Counted from the first letter of the stretch, positions 21,139-28,163 are shown. The stretch: 28,163 bases of DNA from CAIMDX01 sp041652155 (GCA_041652155.1 JBAZHV010000011.1:1-28163), one strand, 5' to 3'. Made by a program: numbers and translations. Notes: generated from the sequence alone by a model not told the origin.

Positions 21139-22119
21139 TTAGATCAGTTCTATCTCTCTCCCCACGCCTTCCTTCTTCGCCAATTTCAATACTTCGACGG
21201 CGGTGTACAGATCTTGGAGTCCGAGACCGGTCGAATCGAACAGGGTTATTTCTTGGGCGCTGGTTCTGCCTTTTTTCTTTCCGGCAATGATATCTCCCAG
21301 ACCGCCCCAGATGTCTTCTTTGGTTATGGCCCCTTGCTTGAGAGGAACATTTATCTCTCCCGAGTGGCTGGCCTGTGCCCAGTCGTCGATCACCAATTTC
21401 ATTCCTTTCAAAGCTTCGGCTTCTATTTCTTCTTTGCCTTCGGCATCAGCTCCAATGGCGTTGATGTGAGCTCCCGGTTTGATCCATTCTTTTTTGATGA
21501 TCGGTTTGCGCACGGGAGTGGTGGTGGTGACGATGTCCATTCCGCAGGCTTCTTCGATGCTGGCCGCGGCGCGGACCTTTATTCCCTCTTTGGCCAGGAT
21601 CTTAATAAGGTTATCGACAGCTTTCGGATTTGGATCATAAGCGGCAATATCTTTTAATTTGCGGACTTTGGAGGTGGCGGCGATCTGGTAGATAGCTTGG
21701 ACTCCTGCTCCTACCACTCCGAGAGTTTCGGCGTCTTCGCGGGCCAGATATTTGGCGGCAACCGCTCCGGCGGCTCCGGTTCTCATGGCGGTGATATAGC
21801 TTCCGTCCATCATTGCCACCGGCATGCCGTTCTTCGGATCGTTCAAAATAATGCTGGCCATGACCGTTGCCAAGCCTTTTTTAGGATTGCTGGGGTGGAC
21901 GTTGACGATCTTGGTGCCGGACATTTTCAGCACGGAAGAGTAAGAAGGCATAACCCTCAAGTCTCCGTCGTTCTCCGTAAAATAAAGATATTGTTTGCAC
22001 GGCATTTGGACAAGCTCTCGGCCGTAATCGCCGAAAGCGTTCTCTACCGCTTTGACCACAATTTTGATATTGCTTAACGGGATGAGCTTTTTGACCTGTT
22101 TTTGGTTTATTGCCAACAT
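21139..22119 (-). CDS. Ornithine cyclodeaminase / mu-crystallin family dehydrogenase
   Basis: A 326-residue NAD(P)-dependent enzyme of the ornithine cyclodeaminase/mu-crystallin/archaeal alanine dehydrogenase family. Visible are the substrate-side K70 (GTKIVN), the R113 motif MRTGAAGAVAAKYL, the Rossmann loop GVVGAGVQA (134-142) and the NAIGADAEGKEEIE segment with the conserved Asp. Members act on amino or imino acids such as ornithine, alanine or cyclic ketimines. Its place inside a lipid operon has no obvious reason; possibilities are an amino-acid head group or redox balance, both speculative. A 172-bp repeat-containing spacer separates it from fabG, so it could have separate control. Confidence 0.85.
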   Translation of the reverse strand: MLAINQKQVKKLIPLSNIKIVVKAVENAFGDYGRELVQMPCKQYLYFTENDGDLRVMPSYSSVLKMSGTKIVNVHPSNPKKGLATVMASIILNDPKNGMPVAMMDGSYITAMRTGAAGAVAAKYLAREDAETLGVVGAGVQAIYQIAATSKVRKLKDIAAYDPNPKAVDNLIKILAKEGIKVRAAASIEEACGMDIVTTTTPVRKPIIKKEWIKPGAHINAIGADAEGKEEIEAEALKGMKLVIDDWAQASHSGEINVPLKQGAITKEDIWGGLGDIIAGKKKGRTSAQEITLFDSTGLGLQDLYTAVEVLKLAKKEGVGREIELI

Positions 22120-22190
22120 TATTTTTTTGTTCCCAAAGCTTGCGAGGCTGATGAAAATTATTTTTTATTATTTTGATCTTTAAAAAAATG

Positions 22191-22274
22191 TAAAGCGTAA
22201 AGTGCAAAATAACAGCGTAAAGTTTAAAATATTCGTCCGTTGTTTTTAGCTTTTCGCTTTTACTTTACGCTTTA
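22191..22274. repeat. GCGTAAAGT-type palindromic intergenic repeat
   Basis: TAAAGCGTAAAGT (22191-22203) pairs perfectly over 13 bp with ACTTTACGCTTTA (22262-22274). Further GCGTAAAG and CGCTTTT words lie between and after them. It occupies the 22120-22291 spacer, in which I see no coding sequence, only this repeat and an AT-rich leader before the cyclodeaminase-like gene. Confidence 0.7.
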
Positions 22275-22291
22275 CGCTTTTAGTTTTTCGC

Positions 22292-23035
22292 TTATATTGC
22301 CAGCCCTCCGTCTATATTTAAAACAACACCGGTGATAAAGCTGGCATCATCCGAAGCCAGAAAAACTATCGCAGCGGCCGCTTCTTCCGGTTTTCCGAAC
22401 CTGCCCAGAGAAGTAAGCTTTTTGATCATGATCTTAAAGTCTTCCGGTATGGCCTCCGCCATTCTCGTTTCAATGAACCCGGGGGCTACGGCGTTAACGC
22501 GCACGTTGAATCTTCCCACTTCTTTCGCCAGCGATTTGGTAAACCCGATGATCCCCGCTTTGGCGGCGCTGTAATTGGCTTGTCCGAAATTTCCTTCAAT
22601 TCCGACCACGGACGAAAGGCTGACGATGTTCCCTTGATTCGGAACGAGGAGCGGCAATGCCAGTTTGGAACAATTGAAAACGCTGGTCAGATCGATATCG
22701 ATCACCTTCTGCCATTCTTCCGCTGTCATTTTCGCCAAGGTGCGGTCTTTTGTTATTCCGGCGTTGTTCACCAAAACGTCCAAGCGTTCGAACTTTTCTT
22801 TTATTCCCGCCATCATTTTTTCAACATCGTCGAATTTGGAAACGTCGGCCATAAAATATTCGGCTTTGCCTCCGGCTTTTTCGACCTCGGCTTTGGCTGT
22901 TTTCAGATTCTCTTCCTGGCTGGGAATATCGTTGAGCGCGATCGTGGCTCCGAGGCCAGCGAATTTCAGCGCGATGGCTTTCCCTATCCCCTGCGATGAT
23001 CCGGTGACGAGAACGACTTTGTCTGTAAATGTCAT
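22292..23035 (-). CDS. fabG: 3-oxoacyl thioester reductase (FabG family SDR)
   Basis: FabG-type reductase for the first reduction of the elongation cycle. The 247 residues are a classical short-chain dehydrogenase: TGSSQGIG (11-18), NNAG (90-93), catalytic S142, Y155 and K159, and the FabG-like C-terminus ASFITGVVLNIDGGLAI. An Asp (D36, in ALNDIP) stands at the end of the second strand, where it commonly favours NADH over NADPH; this is an inference from the SDR fold. It lies 40 nt after the DUF35-DUF362 gene. Similar SDRs act on acyl-CoA (acetoacetyl-CoA reductase), so sequence does not show the carrier. Confidence 0.92.
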   Translation of the reverse strand: MTFTDKVVLVTGSSQGIGKAIALKFAGLGATIALNDIPSQEENLKTAKAEVEKAGGKAEYFMADVSKFDDVEKMMAGIKEKFERLDVLVNNAGITKDRTLAKMTAEEWQKVIDIDLTSVFNCSKLALPLLVPNQGNIVSLSSVVGIEGNFGQANYSAAKAGIIGFTKSLAKEVGRFNVRVNAVAPGFIETRMAEAIPEDFKIMIKKLTSLGRFGKPEEAAAAIVFLASDDASFITGVVLNIDGGLAI

Positions 23036-23075
23036 AATTTATTTGGTCTTAAAGTGAAAATTTATTTTCGCGCCG

Positions 23076-24104
23076 TTAGCTGTTAAATTTCGCTTCTTCT
23101 ACGGTGCGTCCAACCACGGGTATTTCTTCGATCTTAGTGTCGGACAACATCTCCGGCAGAGGTCCGCTCGAAGTTATTTCGTTGAAAATACGATCAACGG
23201 CCAGGGTGTCGAACCCAGCCAAGGCCAGGCCCAGATACTTAACGAATTTGTCCGGCCTCTGGACATTGTCGGCTTGAGCGATGGTAAGGATGCGGGGCAG
23301 ATAAATTTTCAGGTTGTCCAATATTTCTTTTTGGGAATACAGGTACTTTTGCCCCAGATAATTTTCTTTCTTCAAAAATTTGAACAGATTCTCGCAGGAG
23401 CCGGCTTGCCCTATTTTTAATATCGGCAAATTGACGATCAGATCGGCTTTGAAAACTTCGCCCGCTATCTCCAAGTCTCCTTTTTTTTCGAAATTGCCTT
23501 TGGCCAGATCGAATGGCATTATTTTAAAGTTCAAACAGACATCCAGCAGCCCTGACTTTTGGGCCGAGGCTTCGATCGGTATATCGTTAAAACTTTGAGA
23601 ACCGACTTTGATGTTTTCTGTCAATGCGCCTTTGGCCAGCAGAAATTTTATCGTCTCTTCCAGGAATTCAGAGCTGGTATTCTCGGCGAAATAGGAATGC
23701 TTGGGAGAATTCAACGCCGGGAGGACAAGCACCTTTGTTTGGCCGTTGATCTCCGTTCCGCCCAAAAATTCGACAGTCTTTTCAACGGCTTCCATTATAT
23801 CATATTTGATCCGCCAAATGGCAACGGTTCGGGGATCCCCGCCGCCGTTTTCGGGAGCGGAAAATTCTTCTCCTATTTTGTGTTCCTTAAAGCTTTTTTG
23901 CGCCCAGCGGTTGCCCGCTTCGTCTTCCAACAGCACGGCAAAATAAGGGACTTTGGGATGGGCCAGGGAAGGAATGATCACTTTTGACAAACCGATCACT
24001 TTGGCCTTGCCGCTTGGCATCCGTTCCAGCGGCATAAAGCATTCCGGGCATTTTCCAACGGGCTGCTGCCATATTTTTTTGCACTCAGGGCATTGGTAGA
24101 ACAT
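23076..24104 (-). CDS. DUF35 (zinc ribbon/OB-fold) fused to a DUF362-like domain
   Basis: The 342-residue protein starts with a rubredoxin-like zinc ribbon (C5, C8, C19, C22) and an OB-fold (about 30-85; VIGLSKVIIPSLAHPKVPYFAVLL), the DUF35 arrangement. DUF35 proteins partner archaeal thiolases: in methanogenic archaea one bridges acetoacetyl-CoA thiolase and HMG-CoA synthase. From about residue 105 the chain resembles DUF362 (VLVLPALNSP, ADLIVNLPILKIG, LALAGFDTLAVDRIFNEI), a poorly characterised family often found with Fe-S domains; no Fe-S motif is visible here. It is separated from the thiolase gene only by the opposite-strand CoA kinase gene. I assign DUF35 firmly and DUF362 with moderate confidence. 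Confidence 0.8.
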   Translation of the reverse strand: MFYQCPECKKIWQQPVGKCPECFMPLERMPSGKAKVIGLSKVIIPSLAHPKVPYFAVLLEDEAGNRWAQKSFKEHKIGEEFSAPENGGGDPRTVAIWRIKYDIMEAVEKTVEFLGGTEINGQTKVLVLPALNSPKHSYFAENTSSEFLEETIKFLLAKGALTENIKVGSQSFNDIPIEASAQKSGLLDVCLNFKIMPFDLAKGNFEKKGDLEIAGEVFKADLIVNLPILKIGQAGSCENLFKFLKKENYLGQKYLYSQKEILDNLKIYLPRILTIAQADNVQRPDKFVKYLGLALAGFDTLAVDRIFNEITSSGPLPEMLSDTKIEEIPVVGRTVEEAKFNS

Positions 24105-24252
24105 AGGTTCGAAATATGTTATTTGTTTATCGGCGCGTCCGCGGCCGTTGTTCCCCCTTTATCTTTTAATTTTTCTATCTCTCCTTTCTATTGTTTTTGT
24201 TTTCTCGGTTTTAAATTGTTTCTAAAAATGTTAAATTGTTTTTGTTTTCAAT

Positions 24253-24753
24253 ATGCCTGTCTTCTTTCAAAGCTATCGTTTGCCGGACCACTTGCGCCGG
24301 GAATTGGCCGAACCGATCGGATCGGCGATCTTCGGTTCGGACGAACAGGTCGCGGTAAAGTTCAACAAGCTTGTTTGGGAAAAGAAATTCAAGAAAGTGA
24401 TAACTGTCGGCGATTATTGTTCCCTTAACCTGATATCGAACGTGAAGATATTTGACGGCAAGACCAGGCGTACGCGCTTGATGGATAATTTAAGCTACAG
24501 CCTTTCCCTGTCCAACCCCGCGGCCACCATTCAGGCCGAGGCCTGGTCGGTTCTGAAAGAAGCGATAACTTTCAATAAAAATGTTTTTGTCGAAGGCGAA
24601 GAGGATCTGATGGCCATCCCCTGCGTTTTGCTTGCCGAGGCCGGTACCGCTGTCGTGTACGGCTATCCTTGCAAAGGCATCTGCGTTGTCGAAGTTGATC
24701 CTTTGGCTAAAAAATATTTCAACGATCTTCTGGCCAGATTCGAGATCATTTAG
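24253..24753 (+). CDS. GTP-dependent dephospho-CoA kinase (DUF359, archaeal type)
   Basis: The 166-residue protein matches the DUF359 family, shown in Thermococcus to be the GTP-dependent dephospho-CoA kinase that makes CoA from 3'-dephospho-CoA, non-homologous to bacterial CoaE. The pattern seen is YRLPDHLRRELAEPIG, a VGDYCSLNLI strand, DGKTRR, NPAATIQAEAW, VEGEEDLMAIP and the terminal VVYGYPCKGICVVEV. It is one of only two complete plus-strand genes and sits within the lipid cluster; its 3' end overlaps the thiolase 3' end by 8 bp. This supports a link between CoA supply and the thiolase, and transfer from an archaeon is plausible. The ATG at 24253 follows a T-rich 148-bp spacer with a duplicated TTAAATTGTTT and no clear gene. 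Confidence 0.85.
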   Translation: MPVFFQSYRLPDHLRRELAEPIGSAIFGSDEQVAVKFNKLVWEKKFKKVITVGDYCSLNLISNVKIFDGKTRRTRLMDNLSYSLSLSNPAATIQAEAWSVLKEAITFNKNVFVEGEEDLMAIPCVLLAEAGTAVVYGYPCKGICVVEVDPLAKKYFNDLLARFEII

Positions 24754-25867
24754 ACTTTCTTAAAATATTTACCGTGATGCTTCCGCCCGCTCCGCCGATG
24801 TTCTGGCAAAGTCCGATCTCGGCATTTTTTATTTGCCGGGCGCCGCATTGGCCGCGGAGCTGTCTGGTTATCTCGTAAACTTGGGCCAGGCCTGTCACGG
24901 ATATCGGATGGCCCTTGGCTTTCAATCCTCCCGAAACGTTGATCGGCAGTTCTCCGTCCAGGTTCACTTTGCCGGATCTGATCAGTTCGGCCCCCTTTCC
25001 TACTGGCGCGAATCCCAGATCTTCATAGGAAAACAATTCTATCGGAGTGAAGGCGTCGTGCAGTTCGGCGACGTCGATATCTCGGGGCGTTAAGCCCGCT
25101 TCTTTATAGGCCTGTGCCGCGGCCATTCCGGTGGCTTTAAAGTGGTCGATCTCTTCGCGGCCGAAGGTCAGGATATAATCGGTGGCGAAACCGGAACCGG
25201 CAACCTGCACTTCGGTTTTGTCTTGGGTTAAAATTGCCGCCGCCCCTCCGTTGACCGACAAAGAACAATCCATCAGGCGCAAAGGAGAAGCTATTTCGGG
25301 AGACTTTTTGATCTCTTCCAACCCTATCGTTCTTTTATAATAGTAAGCCTTAGGATTGAGCGCGGCGTTTTGGTGGTTTTTGAAAGCGATCAAAGAGAGG
25401 TCATCCATTGTCGCGCCGTATTTTTCCATATATTTTTGCCAGATCAAAGCGTTTTGGACGGGAAAGATCATCCCTTCGGTCTGTTCGCATACGCGTTCCG
25501 CCGCCGACATTATAAGGTCGGTGGTCACTTCGCTGCGGTTGTCGGTCACTTTCTCTCCGCTCAGAACCAGAATATTTTTGAAATTGAGCTTGTTGGCGGT
25601 CCAAAAAGCAACTCCCCCGCCGGCGCAGACAGAGGGAGTTTCTATTATGGGAACGTGTGTTTTGAATATGTCCGAAATCAGGGAGACCTTATGGGTCTGG
25701 TGTTCTCCCGCTCCGGAGTTGGAAATGGTGCTCAAGACTATGGCGTCTATCTGGGATATTTTTAAATTGGCGTCCTGCAAGGCTTCTAAGGATGCTTCGT
25801 ACGCGAATTGCCACCAGTGCTTTTGGCTGTAATCGAATTTCGTCATTCCGACGCCTTTGATGTACAT
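24746..25867 (-). CDS. Thiolase of the SCP-x/archaeal acetyl-CoA acetyltransferase type
   Basis: The 373-residue thiolase-fold protein has the complete catalytic set: nucleophile C81 (ETPSVCAGGG), H320 (GGLKAKGHPISVTG) and C354 (CQNIGGAG), plus the covering-loop ELHDAF (H270). It lacks the long loop of classical PhaA-type thiolases and looks like the SCP-x/archaeal thiolases that work with DUF35 proteins. The Claisen condensation of two acyl-CoA units, or the reverse, is the expected reaction. The DUF35 gene lies downstream and fabG, FabZ-FabK after it, so I infer that it is the condensing step of chain elongation, in place of KAS enzymes. A role in acetoacetyl-CoA formation for mevalonate is an alternative; no HMG-CoA synthase is in view. 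Confidence 0.9.
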   Translation of the reverse strand: MYIKGVGMTKFDYSQKHWWQFAYEASLEALQDANLKISQIDAIVLSTISNSGAGEHQTHKVSLISDIFKTHVPIIETPSVCAGGGVAFWTANKLNFKNILVLSGEKVTDNRSEVTTDLIMSAAERVCEQTEGMIFPVQNALIWQKYMEKYGATMDDLSLIAFKNHQNAALNPKAYYYKRTIGLEEIKKSPEIASPLRLMDCSLSVNGGAAAILTQDKTEVQVAGSGFATDYILTFGREEIDHFKATGMAAAQAYKEAGLTPRDIDVAELHDAFTPIELFSYEDLGFAPVGKGAELIRSGKVNLDGELPINVSGGLKAKGHPISVTGLAQVYEITRQLRGQCGARQIKNAEIGLCQNIGGAGGSITVNILRKSK

Positions 25868-25912
25868 AAGCTTTTTGTTCTTGTTAGCGAATTTTTAATG
25901 ATGCGAGACCGG

Positions 25913-27706
25913 CTAGTCCATTATCGTCCAAGCCGCGATGATCGAACCCGGGCCCATATGCACTCCTATCACCGATCCGATCAGCCCGACGAACGAGACT
26001 TCGAAATTTTCCTGGCGCAGCATTTCTTTCAACTTTTGGGCTTCTTTGGGATTATCGCAATGAGTGACCACTACTCTTATGTTTTTGTCGGAGCTTCTGT
26101 CTTTTTTGGTCTTAGCCATTATCTCTTTAAAAACAGTCTCCGCGATTCCTCCGCCGTTCAGCTGGAATCCCGCTTTTTCGATCTTCCCTTTCTTAAGCAT
26201 TAACAAGGCGTTGACGTTGATCTTTTTCAGGCGCCTTAGCCATTGGGCTTTGGAAGGGCTTAGCCTTCCTCCCCATTCCAGCCACTTCGGGTCGTCCGGC
26301 AATCCGCGCAGTTCAACGCGCGATGCTTCTTTCTCGAGCTCCTGCATTATTTCTTTGATATTTTTTTGCATCTGCACCAGTTCGATGGCTTTTAAGACCA
26401 CTAGAGATTCGCTGGCGGTCGCGTTGAGAGAGTCGAGAATATGAACCCTTCTTTTTTGTTCTTCGGGAAGCAGATCTCTCGCCTGGCAAGCCGAGTTGTA
26501 CGATCCGGAAAGTCCGGAGGAAAGAGTGACGCACAAAACCTCTTTAAATCCCTGATCGAATTTTTTCTTGAAAGCGTTGATAAAATCTTTTGGCGGCGGC
26601 TGGGAGGTTCTTGGCAGGTTTTTTATGCCTTTGGCGGCGGCATCTCTCATCTTTTGATAAATATTCTCTCCGTGCAGCAGGCTTTCTTCCGGCCAATCGC
26701 AAACGAAAGGAATGATGTCTATATTATAATGTTCAGCGATCTTTTCCGAGAGATCGGCGGCGCCGTCCGTGATCAGCCCTATCGAAGTTTTTTTGACAGA
26801 TGGCTCCCCTATTACCTCCTTGGTCATATCCTGGGTGCGCAAGGTCAGTATTCTCCCGTTTTGTTTGATGGCGTTGATCGCGTCATCGGGCAGGTCCGTG
26901 TGGATATGGATCTTCATTTTGTTCTTTATTTGAACGATATCCAGAGAATTGCCGAACCGGGCGAGAGTTTTTCTCATCTCGACGTCATTGATCCTCGGGC
27001 TTTCTATCAGAGCGACGACCTCGAACCGGGCGGAGATGATCTGGATGATGTTCTTAACTTTGTCCGGGGATCTCGTCTCTATGCCCGATGATATTTTTTT
27101 ATCTTTTAAAGCTTCGAGATAACTTTCCAGGATCATCAAAAATCCAAGCCCTCCCGCGTCCACTACGTTGGCTTTTCTGTAAAGTTCCATCTGCTCGCGC
27201 GTTTTTAACAAGGCTTCGTTGGTGGCCTTTATAGTGTCTTTTAGAATGGAAGGTATATCAGACTGGCTGTCCGATCCTTCTTCGAAAGCCTTGGCGGCGG
27301 CGGATACGACGTCAAGAATGGTGCCGTCTTTCGGGTGTTGGATGGATTGGCGGGCTCTTTCCGATCCCTTTCTGAATCCCGCGGCTAGTTTTCTGGCATC
27401 GCTCTCCCCCTCGTTCAATTGCGACAAAAAACCGGCTAAAAAACCGGTGTAGATCACTCCCGCGTTGCCTTGGGCGCTTGAAAGAGAGGCTTCAAGAATA
27501 TCGTTGGTCAGATCTTCGGCGGAGTCGTACTCTTTCCCCTCTATGGCCGTCCTTATCCCAGCCAGCGTTTTGGCGAGATTATTTCCGGTATCCTGATCGG
27601 GAACCGGGAAGACATTAATTTTATTAATGTTTTCTTTGTCTCTTTCTATTCTTTGGCAAGAATAGACAACCATTTTTTTTAATTCTTTTGGAGTGATTGT
27701 TTTCAT
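25913..27706 (-). CDS. FakA-FakB fusion: fatty acid kinase (DhaL) plus DegV fatty-acid-binding domain
   Basis: The 597-residue protein starts with a DhaL/FakA kinase domain (about 1-200): INVFPVPDQDTGNN with the metal ligands D37 and D39, SAQGNAGVIYTGFLAGF and VDAGGLGF. A FakA middle domain follows (about 210-300, MKIHIHTDLPDDAINAI). From about 310 a DegV/FakB domain contains TSQPPP, LSSGLSGSYNSA, ILDSLNA and the C-terminal GVHMGPGSI. Both partners of the fatty acid kinase reaction (fatty acid + ATP to acyl phosphate) are thus in one chain. The product feeds PlsY. The gene opens the lipid cluster, 45 nt before the thiolase, and is preceded by a TCGAA-type repeat. Confidence 0.93.
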   Translation of the reverse strand: MKTITPKELKKMVVYSCQRIERDKENINKINVFPVPDQDTGNNLAKTLAGIRTAIEGKEYDSAEDLTNDILEASLSSAQGNAGVIYTGFLAGFLSQLNEGESDARKLAAGFRKGSERARQSIQHPKDGTILDVVSAAAKAFEEGSDSQSDIPSILKDTIKATNEALLKTREQMELYRKANVVDAGGLGFLMILESYLEALKDKKISSGIETRSPDKVKNIIQIISARFEVVALIESPRINDVEMRKTLARFGNSLDIVQIKNKMKIHIHTDLPDDAINAIKQNGRILTLRTQDMTKEVIGEPSVKKTSIGLITDGAADLSEKIAEHYNIDIIPFVCDWPEESLLHGENIYQKMRDAAAKGIKNLPRTSQPPPKDFINAFKKKFDQGFKEVLCVTLSSGLSGSYNSACQARDLLPEEQKRRVHILDSLNATASESLVVLKAIELVQMQKNIKEIMQELEKEASRVELRGLPDDPKWLEWGGRLSPSKAQWLRRLKKINVNALLMLKKGKIEKAGFQLNGGGIAETVFKEIMAKTKKDRSSDKNIRVVVTHCDNPKEAQKLKEMLRQENFEVSFVGLIGSVIGVHMGPGSIIAAWTIMD

Positions 27707-27718
27707 AGTCTTGTGATC

Positions 27719-27825
27719 CGATATTCGAGGGTCGAATGTCGAAACGATATCCAGTCTTTGAGAACATTGATTATTGCCACAATATTCAAAAATCGATATT
27801 CGACCTTCGAATATCGACTTTCGAA
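27719..27825. repeat. TCGAA-type palindromic intergenic repeat, copy 4
   Basis: CGATATTCGAGGGTCGAATGTCGA (27719-27742 region) pairs with most of 27791-27820 across a loop of about 48 nt. It shares the TCGAA words and the GGGTCGAA core with the other copies, here with TCGAAACGA instead of TCGTAACGA. It fills the junction between the membrane protein and the FakA-FakB gene. Confidence 0.7.
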
Positions 27826-28163
27826 CTAAGATATTTTGTCCTTGATCTCGTCCAGTATTTTTTTAGCCAGGTCTTTCCCTCCCAATCCGAAGGATATCCC
27901 GAAAGCTAAGGCTAGGGCCGCCAAAAACGCGATGAAAATGCTTAAGACCAGTGCTTGGGCTATCTGTAGCTGATAAAGCATGGCCAAGACCGCCAATATC
28001 CAGATCGAAAACCTTGTTACTTCCCCCAATATTTTGGAGTAGTTCAGCCTGTCTTCTCCGGTATTGCCGATCATTATTTTGCGCGAGAAATTATCGGCGA
28101 ATAGGGTTATGAAGAAGATAAGGATGGCTATGTATATGTTCGGCAAAAATCCGACTATGGCGG
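27826..28163 (-). CDS. Small TM-helix repeat membrane protein (mechanosensitive-channel related), N-terminus outside the window
   Basis: The frame is open to the right edge; a TTG at 28146 is not convincing as a start because the reading continues upstream with AIVGFLPNIYIAILIF, the typical helix pattern of the conserved TM-helix family. Visible are about three hydrophobic segments and a Gly-rich stretch (ALAFGISFGLGGKDLAKKILDEI) that resembles the pore-lining part of MscS-like proteins, without the later beta domain. It is probably a small membrane protein of unknown physiological role. It stops at TAG (27828-27826), directly before repeat copy 4. Confidence 0.7.
   Translation of the reverse strand, partial: AIVGFLPNIYIAILIFFITLFADNFSRKIMIGNTGEDRLNYSKILGEVTRFSIWILAVLAMLYQLQIAQALVLSIFIAFLAALALAFGISFGLGGKDLAKKILDEIKDKIS

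Noticed and set aside
1..28163. UGA read as glycine
   Set aside because: TGA ends the TraR/DksA, BCCP and thiolase genes at family-typical C-termini, and no in-frame TGA interrupts a conserved domain.

Overview
The window looks like a scaffold from a Candidate Phyla Radiation (Patescibacteria) bacterium, probably of the Parcubacteria type. The evidence is a CPR-style TrbL/VirB6 membrane protein and a separate small type IV secretion pilin, compact genes with few recognisable Shine-Dalgarno sequences, a TraR/DksA zinc-finger protein behind a long coiled-coil protein, and palindromic intergenic repeats. Several genes end in TGA and no in-frame TGA interrupts a conserved domain, so the code is standard and not the UGA-glycine code of Gracilibacteria or Absconditabacteria. 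This placement is inference; no rRNA or other phylogenetic marker was compared. Almost every gene is on the minus strand. The exceptions are a truncated gene at the left edge, a LysM/M23 peptidase (3301-4365) and an archaeal-type dephospho-CoA kinase (24253-24753).

Left part (1-12148): the tail of an unknown plus-strand gene with a bidirectional terminator, a VirB6/TrbL-like protein, rsmA, the M23 peptidase, comM, a TraR/DksA protein, an overlooked 36-residue membrane peptide, a proline-rich/coiled-coil protein, then rpsO - NYN protein - pnp read leftward, tRNA-Lys(CTT), a T4SS pilin and tRNA-Arg(TCG).

Right part (12237-27706): a roughly 15 kb lipid cluster read leftward. In transcription order it holds a FakA-FakB fusion, an SCP-x/archaeal-type thiolase, a DUF35-DUF362 fusion, FabG, an ornithine cyclodeaminase-like protein, a FabZ-FabK fusion, a second FabK-like enzyme, PlsC, biotin carboxylase, BCCP, biotin protein ligase, a 100-N scaffold gap, an acyl-CoA carboxylase carboxyltransferase, a second FakB (DegV) and PlsY. 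A GTP-dependent dephospho-CoA kinase (DUF359) lies inside it on the opposite strand.

Together these genes cover malonyl-CoA formation, a condensing enzyme, ketoreduction, dehydration and enoyl reduction, and then fatty-acid activation to acyl phosphate and phosphatidic acid formation. No acyl carrier protein, FabD, FabF/FabB, FabH or PlsX is visible. The thiolase/DUF35 pair and the CoA-synthesis gene suggest acyl chains built on CoA rather than ACP, as has been proposed for archaea. This would be unusual in CPR, which generally lack recognisable fatty-acid synthesis, and it is the most interesting content here. The caveat is that the N gap, or loci elsewhere, could hold the missing FAS genes. 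At least three families of palindromic repeats sit in the gene junctions.
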